Shown: positions 44,000 through 52,673 of the stretch, piece by piece
How the letters are laid out: every line of letters begins with the position of its first letter
Numbering within the stretch: the first letter of the stretch is position 1
DNA from: Georgenia ruanii
GTDB lineage: Bacteria > Actinomycetota > Actinomycetes > Actinomycetales > Actinomycetaceae
Length of the DNA: 64,000 bases
Assembly: GCF_009193175.1 (NCBI RefSeq)
Contig: NZ_VUKE01000006.1
Location: 1-64,000 of the forward strand
Reading direction: 5' to 3'
Position numbers and translations under genes: made by a program
Notes under the pieces: generated by a model
The model's database searches: none
What the model was told of the DNA's origin: nothing
The model's input: the letters and a program-made list of their open reading frames with translations, nothing else

Positions 44000-44779
44000 G
44001 TGTCTAAGCGCATCGACGTCCGGAACCTCAACGTCTACTACGGGGACTTTCTCGCCGTCGAGGACGTCAACATGACGATCGAGCCGAAGTCCATCACCGC
44101 GCTCATCGGCCCGTCCGGCTGCGGCAAGTCCACCTTCCTGCGCACCCTCAACCGCATGCACGAGGTCATCCCCGGCGCCCGCGTCGAGGGCGAGGCCGTC
44201 ATGGACGGGCAGAACCTCTACGCCCCCGACGTCGACCCGGTCATGGTCCGCCGCCAGGTCGGCATGGTGTTCCAGCGGCCCAACCCCTTCCCCACGATGT
44301 CCATCGCGGACAACGTGCTCGCCGGGGTGCGGCTCAACAACCGCAAGATCCGCAAGCACGACGCCGAAGAGCTCGTCGAGCGCGCGCTCACCGGCGCCAA
44401 CCTGTGGAACGAGGTCAAGGACCGCCTCGACCGGCCCGGCTCCTCCCTCTCCGGCGGCCAGCAGCAGCGCCTGTGCATCGCCCGGGCGATCGCCGTCGAG
44501 CCGGAGGTGCTGCTCATGGACGAGCCCTGCTCGGCCCTGGACCCCATCTCCACCCTGGCCATCGAGGACCTCATGTCCCGGCTGAAGGACGAGTACACGA
44601 TCGTCATCGTCACCCACAACATGCAGCAGGCGGCCCGCGTCTCCGACCGCACCGGCTTCTTCAACATCGCCGGCACCGGCAAGCCGGGGCACCTGATCGA
44701 GTTCGACGACACCGACAAGATGTTCTCCTCCCCGGCGAAGAAGGAGACCGAGGACTACATCTCCGGCCGCTTCGGGTGA
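44000..44779 (+). CDS. pstB: Phosphate ABC transporter ATP-binding protein PstB
   Basis: A 259-residue ATPase from a GTG with GGAAGG upstream. Walker A is GPSGCGKS (about 37-44), the Q loop is [15 protein letters not shown], the signature is [16 protein letters not shown], Walker B is [13 protein letters not shown] and the switch His is in VTHNMQQA. It powers phosphate import through PstCA. No phoU follows directly; instead a large hairpin ends the operon and a DUF47/Pit pair lies on the other strand. Confidence 0.97.
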   Translation: MSKRIDVRNLNVYYGDFLAVEDVNMTIEPKSITALIGPSGCGKSTFLRTLNRMHEVIPGARVEGEAVMDGQNLYAPDVDPVMVRRQVGMVFQRPNPFPTMSIADNVLAGVRLNNRKIRKHDAEELVERALTGANLWNEVKDRLDRPGSSLSGGQQQRLCIARAIAVEPEVLLMDEPCSALDPISTLAIEDLMSRLKDEYTIVIVTHNMQQAARVSDRTGFFNIAGTGKPGHLIEFDDTDKMFSSPAKKETEDYISGRFG

Positions 44780-44858
44780 GCCCCCGGGGGCGCCAGCGGT
44801 GAGCCGGCGGGTGCGCCAGCACAGGTGAGCGGCGCGCCGACGGCGCTCGTCGTGCCCG

Positions 44859-44910
44859 CGACGACGACGGCCCGGACGGTCAGCACTGACCGGCCGGGCC
44901 GTCGTCGTCG
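44859..44910. terminator. Bidirectional hairpin terminator between pstB and pit
   Basis: CGACGACGACGGCCCGG (44859-44875) pairs with CCGGGCCGTCGTCGTCG (44894-44910), and inside CGGTCAG/CTGACCG pair around a CA loop. Only one A-G mismatch interrupts about 24 bp. It lies between convergent pstB and pit and can serve both. Confidence 0.85.
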
Positions 44911-44994
44911 TGTGGAGGACGGCGGCCGGGCGCGCCCGGGCGGGCAACCTCGCGGGCCAGTCGGCGATGGTCTCGGCGGCCACCGCGGTCGTCG

Positions 44995-45996
44995 TCAGGC
45001 GCCGAGCAGGCCGAACAGCGCGGCGAGGGCGGCGGCGGTCAGCCCGGCGCCGGGGATGGTGAGGACCCAGGCGACGCCGATCTTGCCGGCCACCCCCCAG
45101 CGCACCGCCGACAGGCGCCGGGTGGCGCCCACGCCCATGATGGCCGCGGTGATGGTCTGGGTGGTGGAGACCGGTGCGTGGAAGAGGTACGCGGCGCCGT
45201 AGAGCAGGCTCGCGGCGACCGACTCGGCGACGAACCCGCGGGCCGGGTCGAGCTCGATGACCCGGCGGCCCAGCGTCCGCATGATGCGCCAGCCCCCGGC
45301 GTAGGTGCCCGCGGCGATGGCGATCGCCGCGACGATCGTGACCCACAGCGGGATGGAGGGGCCCTGGTGCAGCCCGCCGGCGACGAGCGCGAGGGTGATC
45401 ACGCCCATCGTCTTCTGGGCGTCCTGCAGCCCGTGCCCGAGCGCCATCGCCGCCGCGGAGACGCTCTGCGCCATCCGGAACCGGCGCATGGTGGGCGCGA
45501 ACGCCCGGCGGTGCACCGCCCACAGCACGCCGACCATGCCGACGTAGCCCAGGACGAGGCCGAGCACGAGCGAGAGGACCATCGGCAGCGCGACCAGCCC
45601 GGCCAGCACGTCCCAGTGCACGGTGGTGCCGGCGGCGATGCCGGCGCCGGCCAGGCCGCCGATGAGGGCGTACGTCGAGGACGAGGGCAGGCCGAACCAC
45701 CACGTCAAGAGGTTCCACGCGATGGCACCGCCGAGGCCGGCGAGCACCACGGCCAGGCCGGCAACCCCCGACGGCGGGCTGATGATGCCCGAGCCGATGG
45801 TCTGCGCCACGCCGGTGCCCAGCAGCGCCCCGAGCAGGTTCATCGCGGCCGCCATGGCCACGGCGAGCCGCGGGGTCAGCGCCCGGGTGGAGACCGACGT
45901 GGCGATGGCGTTGGCGGCGTCGTGGAAGCCGTTGGTGAAGTCGAAGAACAGCGCCACGGCCACGACGACCACGACGAGGGCGACGACGAGGTCCAC
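44995..45996 (-). CDS. pit: Low-affinity inorganic phosphate transporter Pit
   Basis: A 333-residue transporter from a GTG at 45996, using an AGGAG within the end of the upstream gene. Signature duplicated motifs are FDFTNGFHDAANAIATSVST (first half) and MALGHGLQDAQKTMGVITLA (second half), plus GLPSSSTYALIGGLAGAG and HAPVSTTQTITAAIMGVG. About ten membrane helices are predicted. It takes up metal-phosphate using the proton gradient. The DUF47 protein upstream is the usual partner. Convergent with pstB. Confidence 0.95.
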   Translation of the reverse strand: MDLVVALVVVVVAVALFFDFTNGFHDAANAIATSVSTRALTPRLAVAMAAAMNLLGALLGTGVAQTIGSGIISPPSGVAGLAVVLAGLGGAIAWNLLTWWFGLPSSSTYALIGGLAGAGIAAGTTVHWDVLAGLVALPMVLSLVLGLVLGYVGMVGVLWAVHRRAFAPTMRRFRMAQSVSAAAMALGHGLQDAQKTMGVITLALVAGGLHQGPSIPLWVTIVAAIAIAAGTYAGGWRIMRTLGRRVIELDPARGFVAESVAASLLYGAAYLFHAPVSTTQTITAAIMGVGATRRLSAVRWGVAGKIGVAWVLTIPGAGLTAAALAALFGLLGA

Positions 45997-46001
45997 GCGG
46001 G

Positions 46002-46622
46002 TCAGGACTCCTTCAGGACGATCGTCTGGACCCCGTTGGCGAGCTTCTCGAAGGAGTCCGCCGCCGACTCGAGGGCGTCGACCACGCCCTTGACCTTGAT
46101 GACGGCGAGCGGGTCGGCGCCGTCCTCGAAGAGCCCGGCCAGCAGGCGGCGGTAGACCCGGTCCGCCTGGTTCTCGAGGCGGTTGATCTCGATCCAGTAC
46201 TCCGGCAGGCCGTCGAAGGAGCGCAGGTGCGGCATGGCCTCGTGGGTGAGCTCGGCGCAGCGCTGCAGCAGGGCCACCAGCTCCCCGACGCCGTCGGGCA
46301 GGGCGCCGAGCCTGTACAGGACGATGAGCTCGCCGGCCTCGTCCATCGCGTCCATGCAGTCGTCCAGCGCCGTCGCCAGGTGGTACATGTCCTCGCGGTC
46401 GAACGGGGTGACGAACGTCTGGGCCAGGGCGGTGAAGACCTGGTGGGCGACCTCGTCGGCGGCGTGCTCGGTGTCGCCGAGCCGGCTGGCGAGCTCGGCC
46501 CGCTCGGTCCGGTCGGCGCCGAGGATGCGGGCGAGCAGCCCGGCGCCGGTGAGCAGGTGCGCCGCGGACTCGGTGAAGAGCTCGAAGAACTGAGCGCCAC
46601 GGGGGACCGGGCTGAATCGCAC
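46002..46622 (-). CDS. DUF47/PhoU-like phosphate transport regulator
   Basis: A 206-residue helical protein from a GTG at 46622 with AGGAG seven bases upstream. It has the PhoU-like four-helix patterns: GARTERAEL-like LGADRTERAELASRLGDTEH, FDREDMYHLATALDDCMDAM, with acidic metal-binding positions, and WIEINRLENQADRVYRRLL. DUF47 proteins usually pair with Pit and control its activity. Its stop lies six bases from the pit start. The leader contains one GTTCACC unit but not a full PHO box. Confidence 0.92.
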   Translation of the reverse strand: MRFSPVPRGAQFFELFTESAAHLLTGAGLLARILGADRTERAELASRLGDTEHAADEVAHQVFTALAQTFVTPFDREDMYHLATALDDCMDAMDEAGELIVLYRLGALPDGVGELVALLQRCAELTHEAMPHLRSFDGLPEYWIEINRLENQADRVYRRLLAGLFEDGADPLAVIKVKGVVDALESAADSFEKLANGVQTIVLKES

Positions 46623-46960
46623 CAGCTGCTCCTGGAGAGGTGAGGGGGTGAACGCCCCTCAGGCTAGAGCAGAACCCGCGGGTCCCCGCCCCGGTTGCGC
46701 CGCCCCACGCGGGCACGGTGGCGCGGCTCACGCCCGGTGCCGTGGCGCCGGTCACGCCGTCCGGCCTGGCGCCGCTGTGGCCGCCGCGGCGCCGCGGGCG
46801 GCCGGAGGCGGCCAAGGAAGGACGCCGGACCGGAGAGCGCCTGTCGGCGCGAAGGCCGCTCGTAGCGGCTTGTGTTGGAGCCCGGGGCTTTCGCGGCCCG
46901 GCGTCGCGCTCCACTGTACGGCAGGGCCCTGGCCTGGGCGGCGGGCGTTCGCGCACTGAG
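46623..46960. other. Intergenic region before the DUF47-pit operon
   Basis: About 340 GC-rich bases without a convincing gene. On the minus strand a -10-like CTAGCCT near 46668 lies about 45 bases before the DUF47 start, and a single GTTCACCCCCT follows it. No second 11-base unit in phase was found, so PhoP control is not supported. Confidence 0.45.
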
Positions 46961-46989
46961 GAAAGCCCGCCGCCGGCGGCCAGGCGGGC
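46961..46989 (-). terminator. Terminator of glnR
   Basis: On the minus strand GCCCGCC and GGCGGGC enclose a GC-rich loop and are followed by TTTCCT. It begins directly after the glnR stop. Confidence 0.65.
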
Positions 46990-47724
46990 CTACTCTGCGA
47001 CCCCCGCCGGCTCCTCGACGGGCTCCGCCGTCCCGGTGATGGTGGTGTCGCGGCCGCGCGGGTCGAAGCGGTAGCCGACGTTGCGGACGGTGCCGATCAT
47101 CTGGTCGTGCTCGGAGCCCAGCTTGGCGCGCAGCCGCCGGACGTGGACGTCGACGGTGCGGGTGCCGCCGTAGTAGTCGTAGCCCCAGACCTCCTGCAGC
47201 AGCTGGGCGCGGCTGAGCACGCGGCCGGGGTGCTGGGCGAGGTGCCGGAGCAGCTCGAACTCCTTGTAGGTGAGGTCGAGCACCCGGCCCCGGATGCGGG
47301 CGGTGTAGGCCGAGGCGTCGATGACCAGGTCGCCCGCCTCCACCCGCTCGGGCTCCTCCGGCGCCCGCGGCACCTGGGTGCGTTCGGCCACCATCCGCAG
47401 CCGGGCCTCGACCTCGGCCGGCCCGGCGGACTCCAGGACGACGTCGGCGGCGCCCCAGGTGGTCGAGACTGCGGTGAACCCGCCCTCGGCGAGCACGAGC
47501 AGCACCGGCGGCGCCGCGAGGGGGCCGCTGAGCATCCGGCACAGGGTCCGGGCGGCGACGAGGTCGCGGCGCGCGTCGAGCAGGACCGCGGCCGCCTCGG
47601 CGTGGTCGACGAGCGCCGACGGGGCCATCGGGGCGACGGTGACGCGGTGGCCGAGGAGGGTCAGCGCGGGCAGCACGTGGGCCGCTCCCGCCGGGTCCGC
47701 GGTGAGCAGCAGGAGCTCGGCCAT
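46990..47724 (-). CDS. glnR: GlnR-type orphan response regulator (nitrogen control)
   Basis: A 244-residue winged-helix regulator with GGAGGG upstream of ATG. The receiver half has VLLDARRDLVAARTLCRML and GAADVVLESAGPAEVEARLR; it lacks the full acidic pocket of typical receivers, as GlnR does. The OmpR-type DNA-binding half is LDLTYKEFELLRHLAQHPGR, then SRAQLLQEVWGYDYYGGTRT and VDVHVRRLRAKLGSEHDQMI, nearly the GlnR consensus. GlnR activates nitrogen assimilation genes and is cross-regulated by PhoP in Streptomyces. No partner kinase is adjacent. Its place beside pit and mshD echoes mycobacterial gene order. Confidence 0.93.
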   Translation of the reverse strand: MAELLLLTADPAGAAHVLPALTLLGHRVTVAPMAPSALVDHAEAAAVLLDARRDLVAARTLCRMLSGPLAAPPVLLVLAEGGFTAVSTTWGAADVVLESAGPAEVEARLRMVAERTQVPRAPEEPERVEAGDLVIDASAYTARIRGRVLDLTYKEFELLRHLAQHPGRVLSRAQLLQEVWGYDYYGGTRTVDVHVRRLRAKLGSEHDQMIGTVRNVGYRFDPRGRDTTITGTAEPVEEPAGVAE

Positions 47725-48048
47725 CGTCCCTCCCTCCCCCCGTCGATTCGCTCACTGTAGTGGCCGCCGGCGCCGGACCGGGGCCGGCGTCCGGGGTGCC
47801 TGGGACGGGCGCGACCCGCCGCCCCGGGGCGCTGGGGCCGGGGCGGAGCCCGCTGTCGCCGGGGGCCCTGGACGGGAGGGGCGGCCCGCGGTGGGCGCCG
47901 GACGCCGTCCGCCCGGGTCGCGACCGATCTGCAACAATCGGCCCGTGCTCGCCTTCACCGCCCCCTGCCGTCGGGCGGGAGGACTCTCCGTGCCCCGCGA
48001 CCGGGCCCGGGGCGCGCGAGGCGAGGGGCGCGCCCGCCGGAGCGTGCG
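47725..48048. other. Divergent intergenic region between glnR and a membrane gene
   Basis: About 320 bases. On the minus strand TACAGT near 47755 may be the glnR -10. On the plus strand a short open frame (47946-48052) ends on the start of the next gene but has no protein-like features. Nothing else is evident. Confidence 0.4.
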
Positions 48049-48774
48049 GTGATGGGGGCCGGCAGCCGGGCCGCCGTGACGGCCCTGGGCGCCGCCGTCC
48101 TCGCGCTCGCCGGGTACCTCTCCCGGGACCTGCTGACCGCGCTGATCCTGCTGCTCTGCCTGGTCTTCGCCGCCGGCTGGCCCCGGCTGATCGGCCTGCC
48201 CACCACCCGCGGGGCCGGCGTGGTCATCGCCGTGGTGGCGGTGGCGGCCACCGCCGTGGTGCGGCTGGGCTCGGTGGCGGGACTCGCCGTCGTCGTCGGG
48301 CTGGCGGTCATCGGCGCGTTCGTCCACCAGATGCTCCGCCGCGACGGCCGGCCCCGGCTGGTGGAGTCCGTCTCCGGGGTGGTCACCGGCTGCGCGGTGG
48401 TCGTCTCCGCCACCGGGTGGTCGGCGCCCGCCGGCGGGCTGACCCTCGCGTCGCTGACCGTCACCGGGGCGGCCAGCATCGCGGCCGCGGCGGTGTGCAC
48501 CGCCCTGCCGGTGCGCACCGAGCTCGGCGCGGCCCTGGCGACCGTGGTCGCCGGCGTCGCCGGCCTCGTCACCGGGTGGGCGCTCACCGCCGTCGGCGGG
48601 CTGTCCGGGCTGCTGGTCGGGTTGGCGGTCGGCATCCTCACCGCGGCGCTGCACGTGCTCTTCGGCCGCTTCCCCGCCTCGCGGCGGGTGCGCCCGGCGC
48701 TGGCCGCCGCGGCGCTGCCCCTGCTCGTGCCCGGCATGGCGATCTACCTCGTCGCCCGCCTGCTCGGCGGCTGA
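48049..48774 (+). CDS. Hypothetical multi-spanning membrane protein
   Basis: A 241-residue protein; GTG at 48049 or ATG at 48052. Seven or eight hydrophobic helices cover nearly its whole length, e.g. LLTALILLLCLVFAAGWPRL and GVVIAVVAVAATAVV. It is rich in Ala/Val/Gly with few charges. I do not recognise a family. It is upstream of the FABP gene on the same strand and may be transcribed separately because the FABP gene has its own leaderless promoter. Confidence 0.75.
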   Translation: MMGAGSRAAVTALGAAVLALAGYLSRDLLTALILLLCLVFAAGWPRLIGLPTTRGAGVVIAVVAVAATAVVRLGSVAGLAVVVGLAVIGAFVHQMLRRDGRPRLVESVSGVVTGCAVVVSATGWSAPAGGLTLASLTVTGAASIAAAAVCTALPVRTELGAALATVVAGVAGLVTGWALTAVGGLSGLLVGLAVGILTAALHVLFGRFPASRRVRPALAAAALPLLVPGMAIYLVARLLGG

Positions 48775-48819
48775 GCAGGCCTCGCTGCCCGGTCCCGGGC
48801 CGGGAGCTAGCCTGGGGCC

Positions 48820-49434
48820 ATGACCTTCACCATCCCCGAGGACCTCGCGCCCGAGTGCTACCCGCTGGCGTGGCTGCTCGGCCGGTGGCGCGGGTTCGGC
48901 ATGCTCGGCTACCCGGGCGTGCCCGAGCACCCGTTCGTCCAGGAGATCGTCTTCGACCACGACGGCGGCCCCTACCTCCGCTCCATCGCCACCATCTGGC
49001 TCTCGGACAAGGACCAGTCGGGGGAGATCTCCCAGGAGATGACCGGCACCCAGGGCGCCGCGACGCTGACCGCCGGCCAGCTGTGGTCCACCGAGACGTC
49101 CTACTGGCGCCCCGTCGCCGCCCCGGTGCCCGGGGTCAGCGGCAACGGCTCGGGGGCCAGCGCCGCGCCCACCCCACGGCGGGACACGACCGAGCTCGAG
49201 GTGATCGTCGCCGACCCGTCCGGGCACCTGAGCGTCTACGTCGGCAACGTGCGCGGGCCGCGGGTGGACCTGAGCACCGACGCCGTCGTGCGCACCGCCA
49301 CCGCCGCGGAGATGTCGGGCGCCACGCGGATGTACGGGCTGGTCCAGCACGATCTGCTCTGGGCGATGGACCTGGCCGCCTTCGGCCGGGAGCTGCAGTC
49401 CTACGCCTCGGGCCGGCTGAGCCGGGAGGAGTGA
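48820..49434 (+). CDS. FABP-family/nitrobindin-like heme protein
   Basis: A 204-residue beta-barrel protein. The diagnostic N-terminal motif is WLLGRWRGFGMLGYPG (GxWxGxG), followed by VFDHDGGPYLRSIATIWL and ETSYWRP. The family ending with the heme-ligand His in YGLVQHDLLWAMDLAAFG is present. Nitrobindins bind heme and react with NO or peroxynitrite. A short Gly/Ser/Pro insertion (PVPGVSGNGSGASAAPTP) interrupts the barrel. TAGCCT 6 bases before the ATG suggests leaderless translation. Followed by ygfZ, a common neighbour. Confidence 0.9.
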   Translation: MTFTIPEDLAPECYPLAWLLGRWRGFGMLGYPGVPEHPFVQEIVFDHDGGPYLRSIATIWLSDKDQSGEISQEMTGTQGAATLTAGQLWSTETSYWRPVAAPVPGVSGNGSGASAAPTPRRDTTELEVIVADPSGHLSVYVGNVRGPRVDLSTDAVVRTATAAEMSGATRMYGLVQHDLLWAMDLAAFGRELQSYASGRLSREE

Positions 49435-49435
49435 G

Positions 49436-50659
49436 ATGAGCGTCGTCGAGGAACCCCACGTGCCGGACGTCCCGGCGTACCGGAGCCCGCTGCTGGCCCG
49501 GCCGGGCGCGGTGGAGGGCTCCGGCCCGGACGCCGGCGTGGCCCTGCACTACGGCGACCCGGTGCACGAGCAGCGGGCGCTCGCCCGCGGGGAGGGCCTG
49601 GTCGACCTCTCCCACCTGGGGGTCGTCACCGTCACCGGCCCGGACCGCATCAGCTGGCTCAACACGCTCGGCTCCCAGCTCCTCCTCGGCCTCGAGGCGG
49701 GCGCGAGCACCGAGCTGCTGCTGCTCGACGTCAACGGGCACGTCGAGCACGCCGCGGCGGTGCAGGACGACGGCGAGCGCACCTGGCTGCTCACCGAGGC
49801 CGCCGACGCCGCGCCCCTCGCCGCGTTCCTCGACTCGATGCGGTTCATGCTGCGCGTCGAGGTCGCCCGCCCCGACGACGTCGCCGTCCTGGGCACCGCC
49901 GCGGGCGGGTGGACCCGGCTGGCGGAGCACCCCGCGCACGTGCTCACCTGGCAGGACCCCTGGCCGCGCACCGCCCCCGGCTCGACCGCCTACGGGCCCG
50001 CCGACGCCGACCACCCGGGCATCGACATCCACCGGGCGTTGAGCGTCGTGCGCCGCGAGGCCCTGGCCGACGTCGTCGACGCCTTCGTCGCCCCCGCCGG
50101 CGATGGGCCCGGGGCCGCCGGTGGGCCCGGCGCGGCGGGCGCCGGTGCCGCCGCCGCTGCCCCGGCCCGCCGGCGCCGCCTCGCCGGCACCTGGGCCTGG
50201 GAGGCGCTGCGGGTGGAGGCCTGGCGCCCGCGCCTGGCCCGCGAGGTCGACGAGCGCACCATCCCGCACGAGCTGGACTGGCTGCGCACCGGCGTCCACC
50301 TGTCCAAGGGGTGCTACCGAGGTCAGGAGACCATCGCCCGCGTGGTCAACCTGGGCCGTCCGCCGCGCCGGCTCGTCATGCTCCACCTCGACGGCTCGGC
50401 CGACCGCCTGCCCGACCCGGGCGCCGAGGTGCGCCTGGGGGACAAGGCGGTGGGACGGCTCACCTCGGCCGTGCGGCACGAGGAGCTCGGGCCGGTGGCC
50501 CTGGCCGTCGTCAAGCGGTCGGTGCCCGCCGACGCCGCGCTCGACGTCGACGGGGTCGCCGCCGCCCAGGAGGTCGTCGTCCGTCCCGACGGCGTCACGG
50601 ACGCCCGCCCCGCCGAGCGGCCGGGCGCCGGGCTGCGCCGGCGCGACCTACGCAGATGA
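49436..50659 (+). CDS. ygfZ: Folate-binding YgfZ/GcvT-like protein
   Basis: A 407-residue protein one base after the FABP stop. The GcvT-like domain has GEGLVDLSHLGVVTVTGPDR and the YgfZ signature KGCYRGQETIARVVNLGRPP. The signature Cys is intact. An Ala/Gly-rich insertion (about 220-245) splits the middle. YgfZ supports repair or assembly of iron-sulfur enzymes using tetrahydrofolate. The TGA overlaps the ATG of the next gene, forming an operon FABP-ygfZ-membrane protein. Confidence 0.93.
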   Translation: MSVVEEPHVPDVPAYRSPLLARPGAVEGSGPDAGVALHYGDPVHEQRALARGEGLVDLSHLGVVTVTGPDRISWLNTLGSQLLLGLEAGASTELLLLDVNGHVEHAAAVQDDGERTWLLTEAADAAPLAAFLDSMRFMLRVEVARPDDVAVLGTAAGGWTRLAEHPAHVLTWQDPWPRTAPGSTAYGPADADHPGIDIHRALSVVRREALADVVDAFVAPAGDGPGAAGGPGAAGAGAAAAAPARRRRLAGTWAWEALRVEAWRPRLAREVDERTIPHELDWLRTGVHLSKGCYRGQETIARVVNLGRPPRRLVMLHLDGSADRLPDPGAEVRLGDKAVGRLTSAVRHEELGPVALAVVKRSVPADAALDVDGVAAAQEVVVRPDGVTDARPAERPGAGLRRRDLRR

Positions 50660-51780
50660 CCGACCGGGCGGTGCGCCGAGGGGACCGGCGCGGGGCCGTC
50701 CTGGGCCGCTGGAAGGTGCTTGTCGAGGTCCGCGCCCGCCTCGGCGGCCGGCGCCTGCGCGACTCCTTCGTGCCGATCCTCATCGCCGCGGGGACTGCCT
50801 CGCTGGCGTACTGGGTGTCCGGGCACCTCCTGGGGCACCCGCTGCCGATGTTCGCGCCGATCGCCGCGTGGGTCGCGCTGGGCAACACCGCCGACCGGCA
50901 GCTGCGGCGCGTGGCCGAGCTGGGCTTCGGCGCGAGCCTCGGGGTGCTCCTCGGCGAGGTCTTCGTCCAGGTCTTCGGCACCGGCGTGCTGCAGATCGGC
51001 CTCGTCCTCCTGCTGTCGGCCTCGGTGGCGAAGTTCCTCGACCGCGGCGTGCTGCTGACCACCCAGGCGGGCGTGCAGAGCATCGTCATCGTCGCGATGC
51101 CGGCGACGATGCTCGCCGGCGGCGCGCTGGGGCGCTGGTCCGACGCCCTGGTCGGCGCGGCGCTGGCGCTGCTCGTCACCGCGGCGCTGCCGATCAGCGT
51201 CACCCGGCGGCTGCGCGGGCTGGCCCGGGAAGCGCTGGGGGAGATCGCCGCGCTGCTCGGCACCCTGGCCACGGGGCTGCGCACCGGCAACCCGCAGCTG
51301 GCCGCCGACGCCCTGGCCCAGGGGCGCGCGTCCGAGCCGATCCTCGACTCGTGGGCCACCGCGGCGCGCAGCGCGCGGGAGGTGGTGCGGGTCAACCCCT
51401 CCCTGCGCGGGGAGCGGGGGACGGTCGCGGAGCTCTCGCGGGCGTGCACCCTGACGGACCGGGCGATGCGCAACGCGCGGGTGGTCAGCCGCCGGTCGGT
51501 GGCGGCGGTCCAGGAGGGCGGGCCGGCGCCCGAGATCGCCGTCCACGTCGACAGCCTCGCCGGGGCGATCGGCTCGCTGGCCGCCGCGGTGGGCCGCGGG
51601 GACCCGCCCGAGGACGCCCGCCGGCGCCTGGCCGCCGTCGCCAGCGAGCTCGCCCCGGAGCGCTACGCCGACGCCGGCTGGCGCCAGCAGACCCTGGTCT
51701 CGCTGCTGCGCTCGCTGGCGGTCGACGCCCTCCAGGTCTCCGGCATGTCGCGCGGGGAGGCCCTCGACCAGCTCGCCTGA
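50656..51780 (+). CDS. FUSC-type (aromatic acid exporter family) membrane protein
   Basis: A 374-residue protein. N-terminal helices (about 36-55, 63-85, 92-112, 118-150, 154-177) contain PMFAPIAAWVALGNTADRQL and ELGFGASLGVLLGEVFVQVF, typical of FUSC/ArAE proteins. The C-terminal half is cytoplasmic and helical (LREALGEIAALLGTLATGLR-like). It may export aromatic or other anions. It is translationally coupled to ygfZ. Confidence 0.85.
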   Translation: MTDRAVRRGDRRGAVLGRWKVLVEVRARLGGRRLRDSFVPILIAAGTASLAYWVSGHLLGHPLPMFAPIAAWVALGNTADRQLRRVAELGFGASLGVLLGEVFVQVFGTGVLQIGLVLLLSASVAKFLDRGVLLTTQAGVQSIVIVAMPATMLAGGALGRWSDALVGAALALLVTAALPISVTRRLRGLAREALGEIAALLGTLATGLRTGNPQLAADALAQGRASEPILDSWATAARSAREVVRVNPSLRGERGTVAELSRACTLTDRAMRNARVVSRRSVAAVQEGGPAPEIAVHVDSLAGAIGSLAAAVGRGDPPEDARRRLAAVASELAPERYADAGWRQQTLVSLLRSLAVDALQVSGMSRGEALDQLA

Positions 51781-51847
51781 TCCCTGCTTCCGGCGAACGT
51801 GCTCCCTCTCGGCTGCCGCCGGGCGCCGACTGGTGCAGCATGGGCGC

Positions 51848-52291
51848 GTGACCACCAAGGACGCCCAGCCCTCCCGCCGCCAGCTGCTGACCGCGGGCGG
51901 CGCAGCCGTCGCGCTCCCGCTGCTCGCCGCGTGCGGCGGCTCGGGCTCGCCCCAGCAGCCCGCGCCGACGTCGGGCACGTCCGCCTCGAGCGGGACGGGC
52001 GGGCGGCTGACGGCGGTCAGCGACGTGCCGGTCGGCTCCGGGGTGCTGGTCGAGACCCCCGCGGGCGAGCCGGTCGTCGTCGTCCAGCCGCAGCAGGGCA
52101 CGGTCCGGGCGTTCAGCGCCGTGTGCACGCACCAGGGCTGCACCGTCGCGGTGAAGGGCGGCGAGCTCGACTGCCCCTGCCACGGCTCGCGGTTCGCCGC
52201 GGCCAGCGGCGAGGTGCTCCAGGGACCCGCCCCGCGGCCGCTGCCCGAGGTGCCGGTCAAGGTCGAGGGCGGCGAGGTGGTCCTCGGCTGA
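51848..52291 (+). CDS. Rieske [2Fe-2S] lipoprotein
   Basis: About 147 residues; GTG at 51848 (GTG at 51833 adds five). The signal has the twin-arginine-type motif SRRQLLTAGG and ends with LLAACGG, a lipobox, so the protein is probably folded before export and lipid-anchored outside. Rieske ligands are CTHQGC and CPCHGS with both Cys-His pairs. A Ser/Thr-rich linker separates the anchor from the domain. It likely carries electrons at the membrane; no partner oxidase is adjacent. Confidence 0.92.
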   Translation: MTTKDAQPSRRQLLTAGGAAVALPLLAACGGSGSPQQPAPTSGTSASSGTGGRLTAVSDVPVGSGVLVETPAGEPVVVVQPQQGTVRAFSAVCTHQGCTVAVKGGELDCPCHGSRFAAASGEVLQGPAPRPLPEVPVKVEGGEVVLG

Positions 52292-52333
52292 CACGTCTCG
52301 CCCCAGGCTTGACGCGTCACCTACGCTCACATC

Positions 52334-52663
52334 GTGCTCGCCAACGCCCAGCTGCTCCTCTTCCTCGTCCTGGCCCTCGTGCTCTTCGGGGTGGAGGTCT
52401 GGGCGCTGGTCGACTGCGCCCGCCGTCCGGCCAACGCCTTCCTCGCCGCCGGCAAGCGCACGAAGAGGTTCTGGCTGATCCTCACCGGCGCCGCCGCGGC
52501 CGTCGGGTTCATCGCCATCCCGCCCCCGCTCGGCCTGGGCCTGTTCACCGGCTTCCTGCAGTTCGTCGCCGTCGTGCCCGCCGGCGTCTACCTCGCCGAC
52601 GTCCGCCCCGCCGTCTCCAGCTACGGCGGCGGCCGCCGCCCCCCGCGCTCCGGCGGCTGGTGA
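52334..52663 (+). CDS. DUF2516-family membrane protein
   Basis: A 109-residue protein from a GTG. It has two to three hydrophobic helices ([40 protein letters not shown]) and the conserved [20 protein letters not shown] motif between them, which marks the actinobacterial DUF2516 family. TACGCT lies 6 bases before the start, suggesting leaderless translation. The function is unknown; it commonly sits near dtd. Confidence 0.9.
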   Translation: MLANAQLLLFLVLALVLFGVEVWALVDCARRPANAFLAAGKRTKRFWLILTGAAAAVGFIAIPPPLGLGLFTGFLQFVAVVPAGVYLADVRPAVSSYGGGRRPPRSGGW

Positions 52664-52673
52664 GGACGACGGC

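Noticed and set aside
46623-46670. GTTCACCCCCT in the DUF47-pit leader as a PHO box
   Set aside because: A single unit lying downstream of the -10-like sequence; the next 11 bases do not match.
47946-48052. 35-codon open frame overlapping the start of the membrane gene at 48049
   Set aside because: Composition is Arg/Gly-rich and low-complexity, with no convincing start signal or recognisable homology.
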